Shown piece after piece: positions 15,422 to 24,118 of a stretch of 33,956 nucleotides of DNA. The DNA lies in IMG/VR virus record IMGVR_UViG_3300030117_004569, positions 1 through 33,956 of that record; one strand, written 5' to 3'. Below the pieces are notes generated by a model that saw only the letters and a program-made list of their open reading frames with translations, was not told where the DNA came from and did not search any database. Position numbers and translations under genes: made by a program. How positions within the stretch are numbered: position 1 is the first letter of the stretch; every line of letters starts with the position of its first letter. This DNA is from a virus.

Positions 15422-18271
15422 ATGGCACTTACAGATCCTAAGACACCTGAGGGCATGGCCTTGCAGGGCGATTTACTGCGCCCGTTAGAGGGCAACGAAA
15501 TGCAGCCCGTCCAGACTGCTGGGCTATTTGACGCGCTTGGCAAGGCAGTAGGTGGCCCGGTCCTCAACAAAGCTCAACAGCGCCTGCGCGAGCTGCAGAC
15601 ACAGCCACAGCCGGCAGCCCCTGAGATTGCTACAGATGCAGTGCCGGTTGATCCTGTTTATGAGGCACAGCTTAAAGCAATGACCGCGCCGTATGAGCGA
15701 GGCCCGTCACCACAATTCGGCAAATCTGATGAAGAGCTAATTGGAGATTTTACCAGCGATCAGCCGGTCCAAGTTGGTGAGGATGGTTTGCTTACTGACT
15801 TTCGCGCGGTAGGAGCTGCAGGGGATGAAAAGATCCCAAACGAGGGCCGTGTGCTGGCGTCCATAGAGGCCATCAGCAAAACCTACAGCAGCGAGATTAC
15901 TGATGCCACGCGCGGCGAAATGGAACAAACGGCGACCCGTGATCTTGCAAATCTTTTAGGCACCAGCCCAAAAAATCTAACTCGCAATATTTTAGCTAGG
16001 GAAAAGGGCGGCGTCATTACGTCAGAGCTGGGCCTGGCAGAAACCATGCTAGCAGCCAGGGATTTGCTTGTAAGGGAAATTAAGAACTTAGATGAGCTGG
16101 CGCTAAAAGCAGAGACAGGAACAGATGAAGATGCCCTGATGTTTCGCGCGCAGCTAGAATTAGTAGGCCAGCTGCAAACACAGATAAAAGGCTCACAAAC
16201 AGAAATTGCAAGAGCTTTAGCGCAGTTTAGGATTCCCGCACAATCAGGCCAAGAGCCAATAATGCGCGCCGCAATGATGACATCAGTACTGGATGAGTAT
16301 GGTGGTTCTGGCGACATACGGAACATTGCCAAAATGTACAATCAGGCAGGATCAGCGCCTGGCAGGGCTGGGTTTGCTCGGAAGGTAAGCAAACTTAGAG
16401 GCAAAGAAATTGCTGATGCTGCCTATGAGGCATGGATTAATATCCTTTTAAGTAACCCGGTTACGCATATGAAAAACATTGTTGGCGCGTTTTTGACCAC
16501 AGGCGCTCATGTGCCGGAAATGTATGGCGCTGCTATGGTTGGTGGCATGAGGCGCGCTATGGGCGGCCAGGGCGGCGCTACAGCGTCAGATGCCCACGCA
16601 GCTATGTTTGCCTCTATGATGGCGCTGAGAGAAGCCTGGGGAGCTGCAAGTCGGGGCTTTTTGACCGGCGAGAGAGTAATTCCAGGCACCAAGATAGAAG
16701 GCGGTTTAGGACGCCGCCCAGGCAATGCATTTTCTGGTGAAGCGTTTGGTGCTCAGGGTCCATTAGGCACCACTATAGATGGGCTAGGCCACCTCTCAAC
16801 CCTTGGACGAGTGCCAACCCGTGCGCTGGAATTTGAGGATGCTTTTTTCAAAGTGGTTGCACAACGCATGTCCCTTTATGAGCAAGCTATGCGGTCAGGC
16901 CGGCAGAAGGGTTTTACCGGCGATGATCTGGCTGAGCATATTGCTCAGTATGTCTACAACCCACCGCCTAACGCTGCAAAGCAGGCAGACGCCCACGCTA
17001 AATATGTGACGCTACAAAGTGAGCTGGACGAGGTTGGCAGAAACATTGGCGGCCTGCGGAAAATACCTGGCATGAGGTATTTCCTGCCATTCTTTAAAAC
17101 GCCTTATAATGCTTTTAAATACGCCATGTTAGACCGCACAATAGTAGGCATAGGCTATGGCGAAAGCAGCAGGGCAATAAAAAGAGCAAATGCACCAGGC
17201 GCGTCTATGGCTGACAAAGCTGCTGGAGATCTGGCAATCGCCAGGATTTCTATGGGCTCAATGACTGCGGCCATGATATTTGGCTTTGCTGTAAACGGAG
17301 AAATTACCGGCAAGGGTCCAGCTGATAGAGGTCTGCGCGCATCGATGATGCGTAGTGGGTGGAAGCCCTACTCTGTGAAGATTGGCGATACATATTACAG
17401 CTATCAAACAGCAGAGCCTTTCTCGACAATCATTGGCATGGCCGCTGATGCAGCTGAGGCAATGTATTATGGGGGCATGACTGCTGACAAAAGTGAGGAT
17501 GTTTATGCGGCGATCGCAGCTGTCATTGGCAACCAGCTTACCAACAAGACATTTATGCAGGGCTTCAGCAACTTAATCAAAACACTAAATGACCCGGTTC
17601 GTTATGGTGAATCAACGGCAGATAATTTTATAAGATCTTTGACGCCTCGGATAGCGGCCAGTGCTGAGCGTATTTTAGATCCAACTGTAAGAGCAACGCA
17701 GGACAAGATAGATTTGTTTAGAGCTCAGATACCTGGTTTGAGTTCTTCTTTGCCAGCCCGGCGCAATTTTTGGGGCCAAACAATCTACACTAGCGAAGCA
17801 GCTGGCCCCGATATCATCAGCCCAATTTACAAAGGCCAGTTCGGGCCAAACCAGCTGGACCCAGACCCCGCTCGCGCTAAACAGGCCTTTGAGCTCGACC
17901 AGGAGTTCAAGGCTATTAAGTGGGGGCCGACAGATCACCCAAGCAATTTTGATGACATGATTGAGTTCGGGCCAATGATGAAAGCCCGGTTTCACGACTA
18001 TGCCGGCATGAGAGCCCTGCAAACAATTACCCAGACTGTGGGGATGCCGGAATATCAAAAGTTCCGCAATGCCTTTGTAAACAACGGAGACAAGCTTGCC
18101 CGTGATCAGGCCATCTTGATGCTGCGTAGCGCCACGCTATCAGCTAGGGAAATGGCAAAAGCTGACTTGATGTCCGACAAAGAATTTGGCCCTGAGCTGA
18201 TGGAGCTTATTGGAAGAGCAAACGACAAAAGATCCAAGCAGGCAGATAACATTATGGAAGTATTGAGATGA
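15422..18271 (+). CDS. Large polyvalent-type internal virion protein (T7 gp16-like position)
   Basis: A 949-residue protein between the other ejection proteins and the tail fibre. Together with the upstream 888-residue gene it fills the place of T7 gp16 (1318). Residues about 140-285 (ASIEAISKTYSSEITDATRGEMEQTATRDLANLLG, then AARDLLVREIKNLDELALKAETG) and the following INILLSNPVTHMKNIVGAF (about 338-356) are typical of helical regions in phage large polyvalent proteins. KIPGMRYFLPFFKTPYNAFKYAM (about 547-569) and a single hydrophobic stretch near 606-628 (ISMGSMTAAMIFGFAV) suggest membrane association. No lytic transglycosylase motif was seen. The ATG follows the terminator; the stop overlaps the fibre ATG by ATGA. 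Confidence 0.8.
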   Translation: MALTDPKTPEGMALQGDLLRPLEGNEMQPVQTAGLFDALGKAVGGPVLNKAQQRLRELQTQPQPAAPEIATDAVPVDPVYEAQLKAMTAPYERGPSPQFGKSDEELIGDFTSDQPVQVGEDGLLTDFRAVGAAGDEKIPNEGRVLASIEAISKTYSSEITDATRGEMEQTATRDLANLLGTSPKNLTRNILAREKGGVITSELGLAETMLAARDLLVREIKNLDELALKAETGTDEDALMFRAQLELVGQLQTQIKGSQTEIARALAQFRIPAQSGQEPIMRAAMMTSVLDEYGGSGDIRNIAKMYNQAGSAPGRAGFARKVSKLRGKEIADAAYEAWINILLSNPVTHMKNIVGAFLTTGAHVPEMYGAAMVGGMRRAMGGQGGATASDAHAAMFASMMALREAWGAASRGFLTGERVIPGTKIEGGLGRRPGNAFSGEAFGAQGPLGTTIDGLGHLSTLGRVPTRALEFEDAFFKVVAQRMSLYEQAMRSGRQKGFTGDDLAEHIAQYVYNPPPNAAKQADAHAKYVTLQSELDEVGRNIGGLRKIPGMRYFLPFFKTPYNAFKYAMLDRTIVGIGYGESSRAIKRANAPGASMADKAAGDLAIARISMGSMTAAMIFGFAVNGEITGKGPADRGLRASMMRSGWKPYSVKIGDTYYSYQTAEPFSTIIGMAADAAEAMYYGGMTADKSEDVYAAIAAVIGNQLTNKTFMQGFSNLIKTLNDPVRYGESTADNFIRSLTPRIAASAERILDPTVRATQDKIDLFRAQIPGLSSSLPARRNFWGQTIYTSEAAGPDIISPIYKGQFGPNQLDPDPARAKQAFELDQEFKAIKWGPTDHPSNFDDMIEFGPMMKARFHDYAGMRALQTITQTVGMPEYQKFRNAFVNNGDKLARDQAILMLRSATLSAREMAKADLMSDKEFGPELMELIGRANDKRSKQADNIMEVLR

Positions 18272-21200
18272 CAGTATCAAGCACCGCAAATAAAGTTAGC
18301 TATTCCGGCAACGGGTCTTTGGACACCTTTGCCTATACCTTCAAGATATTTGCCGACAGTGATTTGAAGGTCTTTATCAGGACTAGCGCCGGCACAGAGA
18401 CGCTAAAAACAATCAGCACACACTACACGGTAACCAATGCCGGGGTGGCCACTGGCGGCAATGTTGTTTTCACGTCAGGGAATATACCGGCGACCGGCGA
18501 GACTGTTGTTATCCAGCGTGAGCTTACGCTGACACAAGGCACCGACTACGTTGAGAATGACCCGTTCCCGGCGCAGAGCCATGAGGATGCGCTTGACCGG
18601 CTAACCTTTGTCAGCCAGCAGATGCAGGAAGAGTTGGACAGATCTATCAAAGCATCTGTGACAAACACCATTACTAACTCTGAGTTTACAGTGTCAGCCA
18701 CAGACCGGGCCAACAAGGTCTTTGCTTTTGATGCATCTGGGAATCTATCTGTCACCCAGGAGCTCGGCACCAACAGAGGTGATTGGGCGGCATCTACGTC
18801 CTACAATCAGCGCGATATTGTCAAAGACACAAGCACAGGCAATATCTTTTTTGTAAATGAGGCACACACATCTAGCGGTTCTCAGCCTCTTACGACAAAC
18901 GCAAATAGTTCTAAGTATGACTTGCTTATTGAGAGCTTGTTTTCTGGCGTCACCGCAGGAACAGTATCAGCAAGCAAGGGCGTTCTAGTTGACAGCAACA
19001 AGGACATCACAGGCTTCCGCAATGTAACGCTGTCAGGGGATCTCACGCTTGGTTCTGGTGCAGTTATCAGCGAGGCAGAACTAGAGGCTATTGATGGCGT
19101 CACAGCAGGAACAGTGGCGGCATCAAAGGCTGTAGTGGTGGATAGCAACAAAGATGCTGCCAGCTTCCGCAACATCACACTCACTGGCGAGTTAGACGCT
19201 GGGTCGTTAGACGTTAGCGGTGACGCTGACATTGATGGCACACTTGAGGCTGATGCACTGTCAATCAATGGCACTGCTGTCACAGCGACTGGCGCGGAGC
19301 TTAACTATAGCGACACAGGCGCTGCCGTTGGCACGGTGGTGGCCTCTAAAGTAGTCACGGCTGACGCAAATAAGGACGTTGCCAGCTTCCGTAATATCAC
19401 GCTAACAGGCGAACTTGATGCCGGTAGCCTTGATGTGTCTGGCGATGCAGATATTGATGGCACACTTGAGGCCGATGCCATGACGCTGAACGGCACAGCT
19501 ATCACAGCTACAGCCACGCTGGACACAGGCATCTCAAACAACAATGTGCCTAAGTTTACCAGCGGTGTTGCAGACAATGACTTTCTGCGTGTCGATGGCA
19601 CAGCCATTGAGGGGCGTTCCGCTTCAGAGGTATTGTCTGACATAGCAGCAGCACCAGCGGCCGGAGACTCTAACATTGTTACAACAGGCGCACTCAACAG
19701 CGGTAGCATCACAAGCGGGTTTGGTAGCATTGACAACGGCTCTAGCGCAATCACCACCACAGGCGTAATTACTGGCGGCACGTTAGAGGCTACTGCCGAC
19801 ACCTCTGCTGGTGACAACGCAGCGATTGGCTTTACTAGTGCAGAGGGTCTAATCCTGACAGGACAGGGTAGCACCAGTGATATTACTTTTAAAAATGATG
19901 CTGACACTACTGTTTTCAGCATCCCTACTGGTACGGACGATATCTTGTTTCCAGACAATGCCAAAGCTATGTTTGGTGCCTCCTCAGATTTACAGATAAG
20001 TCATAATGGCAGTAATAGTGTCATTGAGGATTTAGGAGAGGGAAACCTAAAAATAAAGTCAAACGGTTCAGGCATTAATTTTCAAAAGGGCGATGCTGCA
20101 TTGTTAGCGACTATGGTGACAGATGGTGCAGTTACACTGTATCACAATAATTCAGCCAAACTCGCCACCACCGCTGACGGCGTGGACATCACAGGCGACA
20201 CAGCTATTACAGGACATGCTTCTATTGGGGTTGACGCAATCAACTCCGCGAGGGCATTGACTGTAGCTGGTGCAACGGATGGCTCAAGTAGTTCTATACT
20301 TGTTTGCTACAACTCCAGCCTCGCATCAAAACTTGCTGTAAGAGATGATGGATTTGTTGATATTGATGGTAATATGCAGATTACCACTGCTGGAAATGAC
20401 GTACAGCTTACACTCAAGTCCACAGACGCAGATGCAAACAACGGCCCAATCTTAGATTTGGTTCGTGATTCTGGTAGTCCTGCTAACGATGATGAGATTG
20501 GTTTTATAAGATTTAAGTTTGATGATGATGCTGGCGAAGTAAATACCGCAGCGCAAATCGGATGTTTATTACGAGATGCAGCTAATGGTTCTGAAGATGG
20601 TCAAATAGATATTACTACTCTTATGAATGGCTCCTCTCGTTCACGTTTAAGAATGAACGAAGTAGAAACTGTTTTTAACCAAGATTCTCAAAGTGTAGAC
20701 TTCCGTATTGAATCTGACGCTCAACAGGGTGCTTTCTTTTTAGAAGGTTCAACTGGCAACATTGGCATTGGCCATCAAAATCCTACTCTTGACTCCTCTA
20801 TTGCTGGTACGTCTGTTCCCAGCGGTTCTAAATATTTTCATATTAATGACGCAGAAGCAGCAGTGGTCAAACTTACTGACCCCGCTGATGGCGCTAATCG
20901 TGGCGCACAGTTTGCCATCATTAACACTACAGCTTTTCTTAACAACTGTGAAAGTGGCGGCTTAATACTTGGGTCTGGTAACACAGGCGTAATGACGATA
21001 TCAGGCAGTCAAGATACTGCATTTTTCCGTAATGGTGGTGTGGTTGTAACTGTTAACAGAGGCACAGATGACGGTACTTTAGTAAACTTTCAACAAGCAA
21101 GTACCTCAGAAGGAAATATTTCAGTATCTGGAAACACTGTTTCTTACAATGCTTTTAGTGGTTCTCACTGGTCACGACTAGCAGACAACTCCAAACCTAC

Positions 21201-21726
21201 AATACTGCGTGGCACTGTTATAGAAACTATTGACCAAATGTGTACGTGGTATCAGGCAGAGTACACATACAATGGTGAGGACAAAAGTGAGTCAATAGCG
21301 TTACCAGCAGGTAAGTCTGTTGGGGACACTTTTACATACGAAACAACCACACTTGACCCGAATGAAAAAATTACTGTCACTGCAAAAATTGTAGAAGCTA
21401 CTGATGTAAAACACTCTATGTGTAAGATATCAGATACCGCTGATAGCAAGAAGGTTTATGGTGTATTCCTTGATTGGGATAACGATGAGGTTGATGAAGT
21501 TAACGATATGTACGTTTGTGCAGTTGGTACGAACCTAGTTCGTGTCCACAAGGACGTTACAGTAGAAGCAGGTGATTTGCTGTCGTCAAACGGTGACGGC
21601 ACCGCAAAGGTACAGGACGATGACATCATTCGTAGCAAGACCATTGGTAAAGTTACAGCGGCTGTAAAACAAGAAACATACAGCGATGGCAGCTACACGG
21701 TTCCCTGTGCATTATACTGTGGTTAG
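18268..21726 (+). CDS. Tail fibre with T7-type N-terminal anchor and repeat modules
   Basis: A 1152-residue receptor-binding fibre, twice the length of T7 gp17 (553). Residues 1-135 form the T7-type tail-attachment domain (SSTANKVSYSGNGSLDTFAYTFKIFADSDLKVFIR, ending PFPAQSHEDALDRLTFVSQQMQEELDRSI). Around 180-225 is a WAASTSYNQRDIVKDTSTGNIFFV carbohydrate-binding-like segment. From about 227 to 420 three related beta modules occur, the last two sharing 33 identical residues. The C-terminal 160 residues (ADSKKVYGVFLDWDNDEVDEVNDMYVCAVGTNLV) resemble the shaft-tip domain often seen in marine phage fibres. No S74 self-cleaving chaperone was recognised. Base composition becomes visibly more AT-rich after about 20300. 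Confidence 0.92.
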   Translation: MTVSSTANKVSYSGNGSLDTFAYTFKIFADSDLKVFIRTSAGTETLKTISTHYTVTNAGVATGGNVVFTSGNIPATGETVVIQRELTLTQGTDYVENDPFPAQSHEDALDRLTFVSQQMQEELDRSIKASVTNTITNSEFTVSATDRANKVFAFDASGNLSVTQELGTNRGDWAASTSYNQRDIVKDTSTGNIFFVNEAHTSSGSQPLTTNANSSKYDLLIESLFSGVTAGTVSASKGVLVDSNKDITGFRNVTLSGDLTLGSGAVISEAELEAIDGVTAGTVAASKAVVVDSNKDAASFRNITLTGELDAGSLDVSGDADIDGTLEADALSINGTAVTATGAELNYSDTGAAVGTVVASKVVTADANKDVASFRNITLTGELDAGSLDVSGDADIDGTLEADAMTLNGTAITATATLDTGISNNNVPKFTSGVADNDFLRVDGTAIEGRSASEVLSDIAAAPAAGDSNIVTTGALNSGSITSGFGSIDNGSSAITTTGVITGGTLEATADTSAGDNAAIGFTSAEGLILTGQGSTSDITFKNDADTTVFSIPTGTDDILFPDNAKAMFGASSDLQISHNGSNSVIEDLGEGNLKIKSNGSGINFQKGDAALLATMVTDGAVTLYHNNSAKLATTADGVDITGDTAITGHASIGVDAINSARALTVAGATDGSSSSILVCYNSSLASKLAVRDDGFVDIDGNMQITTAGNDVQLTLKSTDADANNGPILDLVRDSGSPANDDEIGFIRFKFDDDAGEVNTAAQIGCLLRDAANGSEDGQIDITTLMNGSSRSRLRMNEVETVFNQDSQSVDFRIESDAQQGAFFLEGSTGNIGIGHQNPTLDSSIAGTSVPSGSKYFHINDAEAAVVKLTDPADGANRGAQFAIINTTAFLNNCESGGLILGSGNTGVMTISGSQDTAFFRNGGVVVTVNRGTDDGTLVNFQQASTSEGNISVSGNTVSYNAFSGSHWSRLADNSKPTILRGTVIETIDQMCTWYQAEYTYNGEDKSESIALPAGKSVGDTFTYETTTLDPNEKITVTAKIVEATDVKHSMCKISDTADSKKVYGVFLDWDNDEVDEVNDMYVCAVGTNLVRVHKDVTVEAGDLLSSNGDGTAKVQDDDIIRSKTIGKVTAAVKQETYSDGSYTVPCALYCG
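19159..19479 (+). repeat. Recoded tandem module inside the tail fibre
   Basis: Two 99-base segments, 19159-19257 and 19381-19479 (222 bases apart), encode the same 33 residues running from ASFRNITLTGEL to GTLEADA. They differ at 27 nucleotide positions, all synonymous, including whole codon-family switches (TCG to AGC, AGC to TCT, TTA to CTT twice). A third, more diverged module lies just upstream, near 18947-19060. Confidence 0.9.
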
Positions 21727-21729
21727 ATA

Positions 21730-21948
21730 ATGGACCTTGTTCACATAATAGATGGCTTGATTGGCGTCCTCGTTATGGCTGGCGGCTGGTTTCTTGGTTC
21801 ACAAGCGCGAGAGGTAAAGCGTCTGGATATACTCATCAACAGAACACGCGAGGACTTTGTGTCCAGGGGCGAGTTGCGTAACGATTTGCAAAGAATAACT
21901 GATAGTCTACAACGCCTAGAGGACAGACTGGAGCGCCTCAGCTCATAG
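21730..21948 (+). CDS. Small membrane-anchored coiled-coil protein
   Basis: A 72-residue protein starting three bases after the fibre stop. Residues 3-25 (LVHIIDGLIGVLVMAGGWFLGS) form one membrane segment; the rest is a charged helix (LRNDLQRITDSLQRLEDRLERLSS) with heptad-like leucines. This architecture, an N-terminal anchor followed by a coiled coil, resembles pinholin- or spanin-like accessory proteins in lysis regions, but no specific family is recognised. The position at the start of the lysis cluster supports an envelope role. Confidence 0.75.
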   Translation: MDLVHIIDGLIGVLVMAGGWFLGSQAREVKRLDILINRTREDFVSRGELRNDLQRITDSLQRLEDRLERLSS

Positions 21949-21955
21949 GTGAACC

Positions 21956-22180
21956 ATGCTCACTGTTTTCGTCCTAACCGTCTATATGGGGCTGGGCGAT
22001 GACAAGCGACTTATCCACGACAAAATGCTTTTTCGCAGCCTGGTAGACTGCCAGTGGTATGCCGCGCGTGTGGTCAAAACCTACGGGAACTATGAGTTCT
22101 ACCGCGCCGGCACTGACAAGATCACTGCCTATTGTTTGCCCCTAGAAATCCCTGATGACACCGACCAAAGGCTCTATTGA
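21956..22180 (+). CDS. Small protein with hydrophobic N-terminus, lysis cluster
   Basis: This 74-residue protein begins MLTVFVLTVYMGLGDD, a short hydrophobic leader. The conserved-looking region LFRSLVDCQWYAARVVKTYGNYEFY follows, then ITAYCLPLEIP. Two cysteines (in DCQW and AYCLP) could form a disulfide if the protein is exported. Similar short proteins occur near lysis genes of marine podoviruses; no function is established. The gene is preceded by AGGTGAACC, and its stop overlaps the next start. Confidence 0.65.
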   Translation: MLTVFVLTVYMGLGDDKRLIHDKMLFRSLVDCQWYAARVVKTYGNYEFYRAGTDKITAYCLPLEIPDDTDQRLY

Positions 22181-22641
22181 TGATCGATCCTATAAGTGCA
22201 TTTGCTGCGGTCAGTGCGGCCAGCAGCGCGATATCTGGCGCCATCAAAGCTGGGCGGGATCTGTCATCACTTAGTGGGCCAATCGCTAAATATGCCAAGG
22301 CAGAAGCCGAATTAAATTTTGGTGCCACACGAAAGAAAAACAGCATCTTCAGTAAAATGACGGGAGCCGAACAAGCTGGCATCGATGAGTTTTTTCGTAA
22401 AGAGCAGCTAGATGAGCTTAGAAAAGAGTTAAGGTCGATATTCATGCTGTACGGAAAGCCTGGGCAATGGGAGCGATTGCAAGCTGAAATAGCTAGGCAA
22501 CGTGCATTGCAGAAAGCAGAGCTTGAACACCAAGCAAAAGTTCGAGACGCCATAATTCTGTGGGTTGGTGTGTCTCTGGTTCTAGGTATTGGCGGTGCTG
22601 CTATTTTCTATTTCATAATGTTCTTAAAGGATCTGCAATGA
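22180..22641 (+). CDS. Protein with C-terminal membrane segment
   Basis: A 153-residue protein from the ATG at 22180 (a TTG three bases upstream is also open). The N-terminus is Ala/Ser-rich (IDPISAFAAVSAASSAISGAIKAG), the middle a charged helical region (FFRKEQLDELRKELRSIFMLYGKPGQWERLQAEIARQRALQKAELEHQ), and residues about 127-148 (IILWVGVSLVLGIGGAAIFYFI) form a clear membrane helix near the C-terminus. The pattern resembles small phage proteins described near holins in marine phages. Tail-anchored topology in the inner membrane is predicted; the role is unknown. The stop overlaps the next ATG by ATGA. Confidence 0.75.
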   Translation: MIDPISAFAAVSAASSAISGAIKAGRDLSSLSGPIAKYAKAEAELNFGATRKKNSIFSKMTGAEQAGIDEFFRKEQLDELRKELRSIFMLYGKPGQWERLQAEIARQRALQKAELEHQAKVRDAIILWVGVSLVLGIGGAAIFYFIMFLKDLQ

Positions 22642-22847
22642 CCGTGGAGTATATAGCAAAGCGGATGCTTGAGCTTAAAATTTTGCCCAGGTTTATGATG
22701 CTTGTGATGACAGGCGTTTATATCCGCTGCATTGAATGGGCGTTATCTCAGCCAGATTTATCAACACAGCAGAGCGCTCTAATTTCGACCGTCACAGCAG
22801 CAGTCACCGGCAGCCTGGCGGTCTGGCTTAATTCAGAGAAACACTAA
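22638..22847 (+). CDS. Small membrane protein, holin-like
   Basis: A 69-residue protein whose ATG overlaps the upstream stop, preceded by AAAGGATCTGC as ribosome binding site. It has two likely membrane segments: about residues 18-36 (RFMMLVMTGVYIRCIEWAL) and 47-64 (ALISTVTAAVTGSLAVWL), with a short charged tail. Size and two-helix topology fit a class II holin or a holin partner. The following gene is also a holin candidate, so one of the two may be an antiholin. The stop overlaps the next ATG. Confidence 0.72.
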   Translation: MTVEYIAKRMLELKILPRFMMLVMTGVYIRCIEWALSQPDLSTQQSALISTVTAAVTGSLAVWLNSEKH

Positions 22848-23248
22848 TGCTGCAGCTATTGATAGGGCCAATCGCAGATCTGGCTGGCGGCTGGCTAAAG
22901 TCAAAGGCGGCAACCAAAGCGGCTGAGACTGAGGCTAAGGTCGCGATGAAAAAAGCTGAGGCCAGAGTTTACGAAACAGAAGCAACAAGCCAGACGCTTA
23001 TGGAACAGCGCCTGACTGATCACATGGGCGACAGCATCAAAGATGAAATTTGGACAATTTGGTTTGTGCTTGTACTGACTGGTTGCTTCCTTCCTTGGAC
23101 CCAGGAGTATGTAAAAAACGGGTTTGTGTTTCTCGACCAACACACTCCTGATTGGTTTCACCACATGCTCTACATCGTGATCGGCAGCTCTTTTGGCTAT
23201 CGGTTTGGCAAGCAGGGCTTGCAGCTAATAAACAGGAAAAAGAAATGA
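22847..23248 (+). CDS. Holin (3TM, gene-transfer-release type)
   Basis: A 133-residue protein with an N-terminal amphipathic Ala/Lys/Glu helix (AATKAAETEAKVAMKKAEARVYE), then DHMGDSIKDEIWTIWFVLVLTGCFLPWTQEYV and a second membrane stretch HHMLYIVIGSSFGYRFGKQGLQL. The IKDE-W-T-W-FVL pattern and the late SSFGxRFG motif match the family of holins with three membrane segments named for gene-transfer release. It should make the inner-membrane lesion that lets the adjacent endolysin reach peptidoglycan. The stop overlaps the endolysin ATG (ATGA). Confidence 0.85.
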   Translation: MLQLLIGPIADLAGGWLKSKAATKAAETEAKVAMKKAEARVYETEATSQTLMEQRLTDHMGDSIKDEIWTIWFVLVLTGCFLPWTQEYVKNGFVFLDQHTPDWFHHMLYIVIGSSFGYRFGKQGLQLINRKKK

Positions 23249-23703
23249 GGCTATCCGCTAATTTTACCCTGGACGAGCTGTGTAAAAGTCAGACAGCTGA
23301 GAGAAAGGGCATACCAAATCTGCCCAACACAGATGAGATAGAAGCACTAGAGCTGCTGTGCGAGCACATACTGCAGCCCATCAGAAATAAGTTTGGGCCT
23401 TTCATGGTTTCATCTGGATTCCGCAGCCCGGAGCTGTGTGTTGCGATCGGCTCAAAAATCACGTCACAGCATTGCTGCACAGATGGCAAATGTGCGGCAG
23501 CTGATTTTGAGATTCCCGGCACTGATAATTTTGCTTTGAGTGAGTGGATACGCGACCACCTAGATTTTGATCAACTTATTTTAGAGTTCTATCGCGGCGG
23601 CAATACCGGCTGGATACACTGCAGCTGGGCGCCAGATCCACGCAAAGAGCTCCTCACCTACGACAAAAAAAATGGATATAGGAAAGGTTTGATCCATGCC
23701 TGA
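23245..23703 (+). CDS. Endolysin, peptidase M15 family
   Basis: A 152-residue zinc peptidase cutting the peptide stems of peptidoglycan. The true start is the ATG at 23245, overlapping the holin stop; the longer frame upstream is coincidental. The N-terminus NFTLDELCKSQTAERKGIPNLPN is typical of M15 phage enzymes. The fold signature SSGFRSPELCVAIGS is followed by the zinc ligands H76 (SQHCCTDG), D87 (AADFE) and H125 (WIHCSW). No signal peptide is present, so release depends on the holin. The stop lies inside the start of the next small gene. Confidence 0.93.
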   Translation: MRLSANFTLDELCKSQTAERKGIPNLPNTDEIEALELLCEHILQPIRNKFGPFMVSSGFRSPELCVAIGSKITSQHCCTDGKCAAADFEIPGTDNFALSEWIRDHLDFDQLILEFYRGGNTGWIHCSWAPDPRKELLTYDKKNGYRKGLIHA

Positions 23704-23854
23704 AAGACTAGAGAAAAGCCTCATGGCCCAGGCCGCTAAGAAGGGGCTGAAGGGCAAGAAGCGTGATGCCTATGTGTATGGCACCATGACAAAGGTAGCC
23801 GGCCCCAAGAACTCTAAAAAGGCCGCTATGACCGGGTCCATCAGGCGTGGCTAA
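23696..23854 (+). CDS. Short basic protein (52 aa)
   Basis: A 52-residue protein overlapping the end of the endolysin gene, with AAAGG as ribosome binding site before the ATG at 23696. The sequence (LMAQAAKKGLKGKKRDAYVYGTMTKV, ending TGSIRRG) is lysine-rich and resembles small proteins with a K-G-L-K/S-G-K-K-x-A-Y-V-Y-G-T-M pattern common in marine podoviruses and myoviruses. No function is established. The end overlaps the next gene's GTG start by eight bases. Confidence 0.75.
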   Translation: MPERLEKSLMAQAAKKGLKGKKRDAYVYGTMTKVAGPKNSKKAAMTGSIRRG

Positions 23855-24116
23855 GACGCCTGCATGGCAGCGGTCAGCTGGGCAAAGTGAATCAGGTGGC
23901 CTCAACGAGGCTGGCAGAAGATCAGCTCGCCGGCAGGGCATGAACTTGCAGGCTCCCGTAAGTGCAAAGCAAGCAAAGAAATCACCGAAATCAGCTGCCA
24001 GGCGTAAGAGTTTTTGCGCGCGTATGTCTGGCATGAAATCAAAGCTGACATCTGCAAAGACAGCGCGCGATCCAAACAGCCGTATCAACAAAGCTCTGAG
24101 AAAGTGGGATTGTTAG
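23847..24116 (+). CDS. DUF6321-like small basic protein
   Basis: An 89-residue basic protein with a GTG start at 23847. The pattern PAWQRSAGQSESGGLNEAGRRSARRQGMNLQAPV, then ARRKSFCARMSGMKSKLT and ending TARDPNSRINKALRKWDC, is the DUF6321-type protein widespread in marine cyanophages and relatives. It combines an Arg/Lys-rich surface with two Cys (one in KSFCARM, one C-terminal). No biochemical role is known; virion- or DNA-associated functions are guesses. It sits between two other tiny basic proteins, forming a conserved trio. Confidence 0.85.
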   Translation: MAKTPAWQRSAGQSESGGLNEAGRRSARRQGMNLQAPVSAKQAKKSPKSAARRKSFCARMSGMKSKLTSAKTARDPNSRINKALRKWDC

Positions 24117-24118
24117 CC

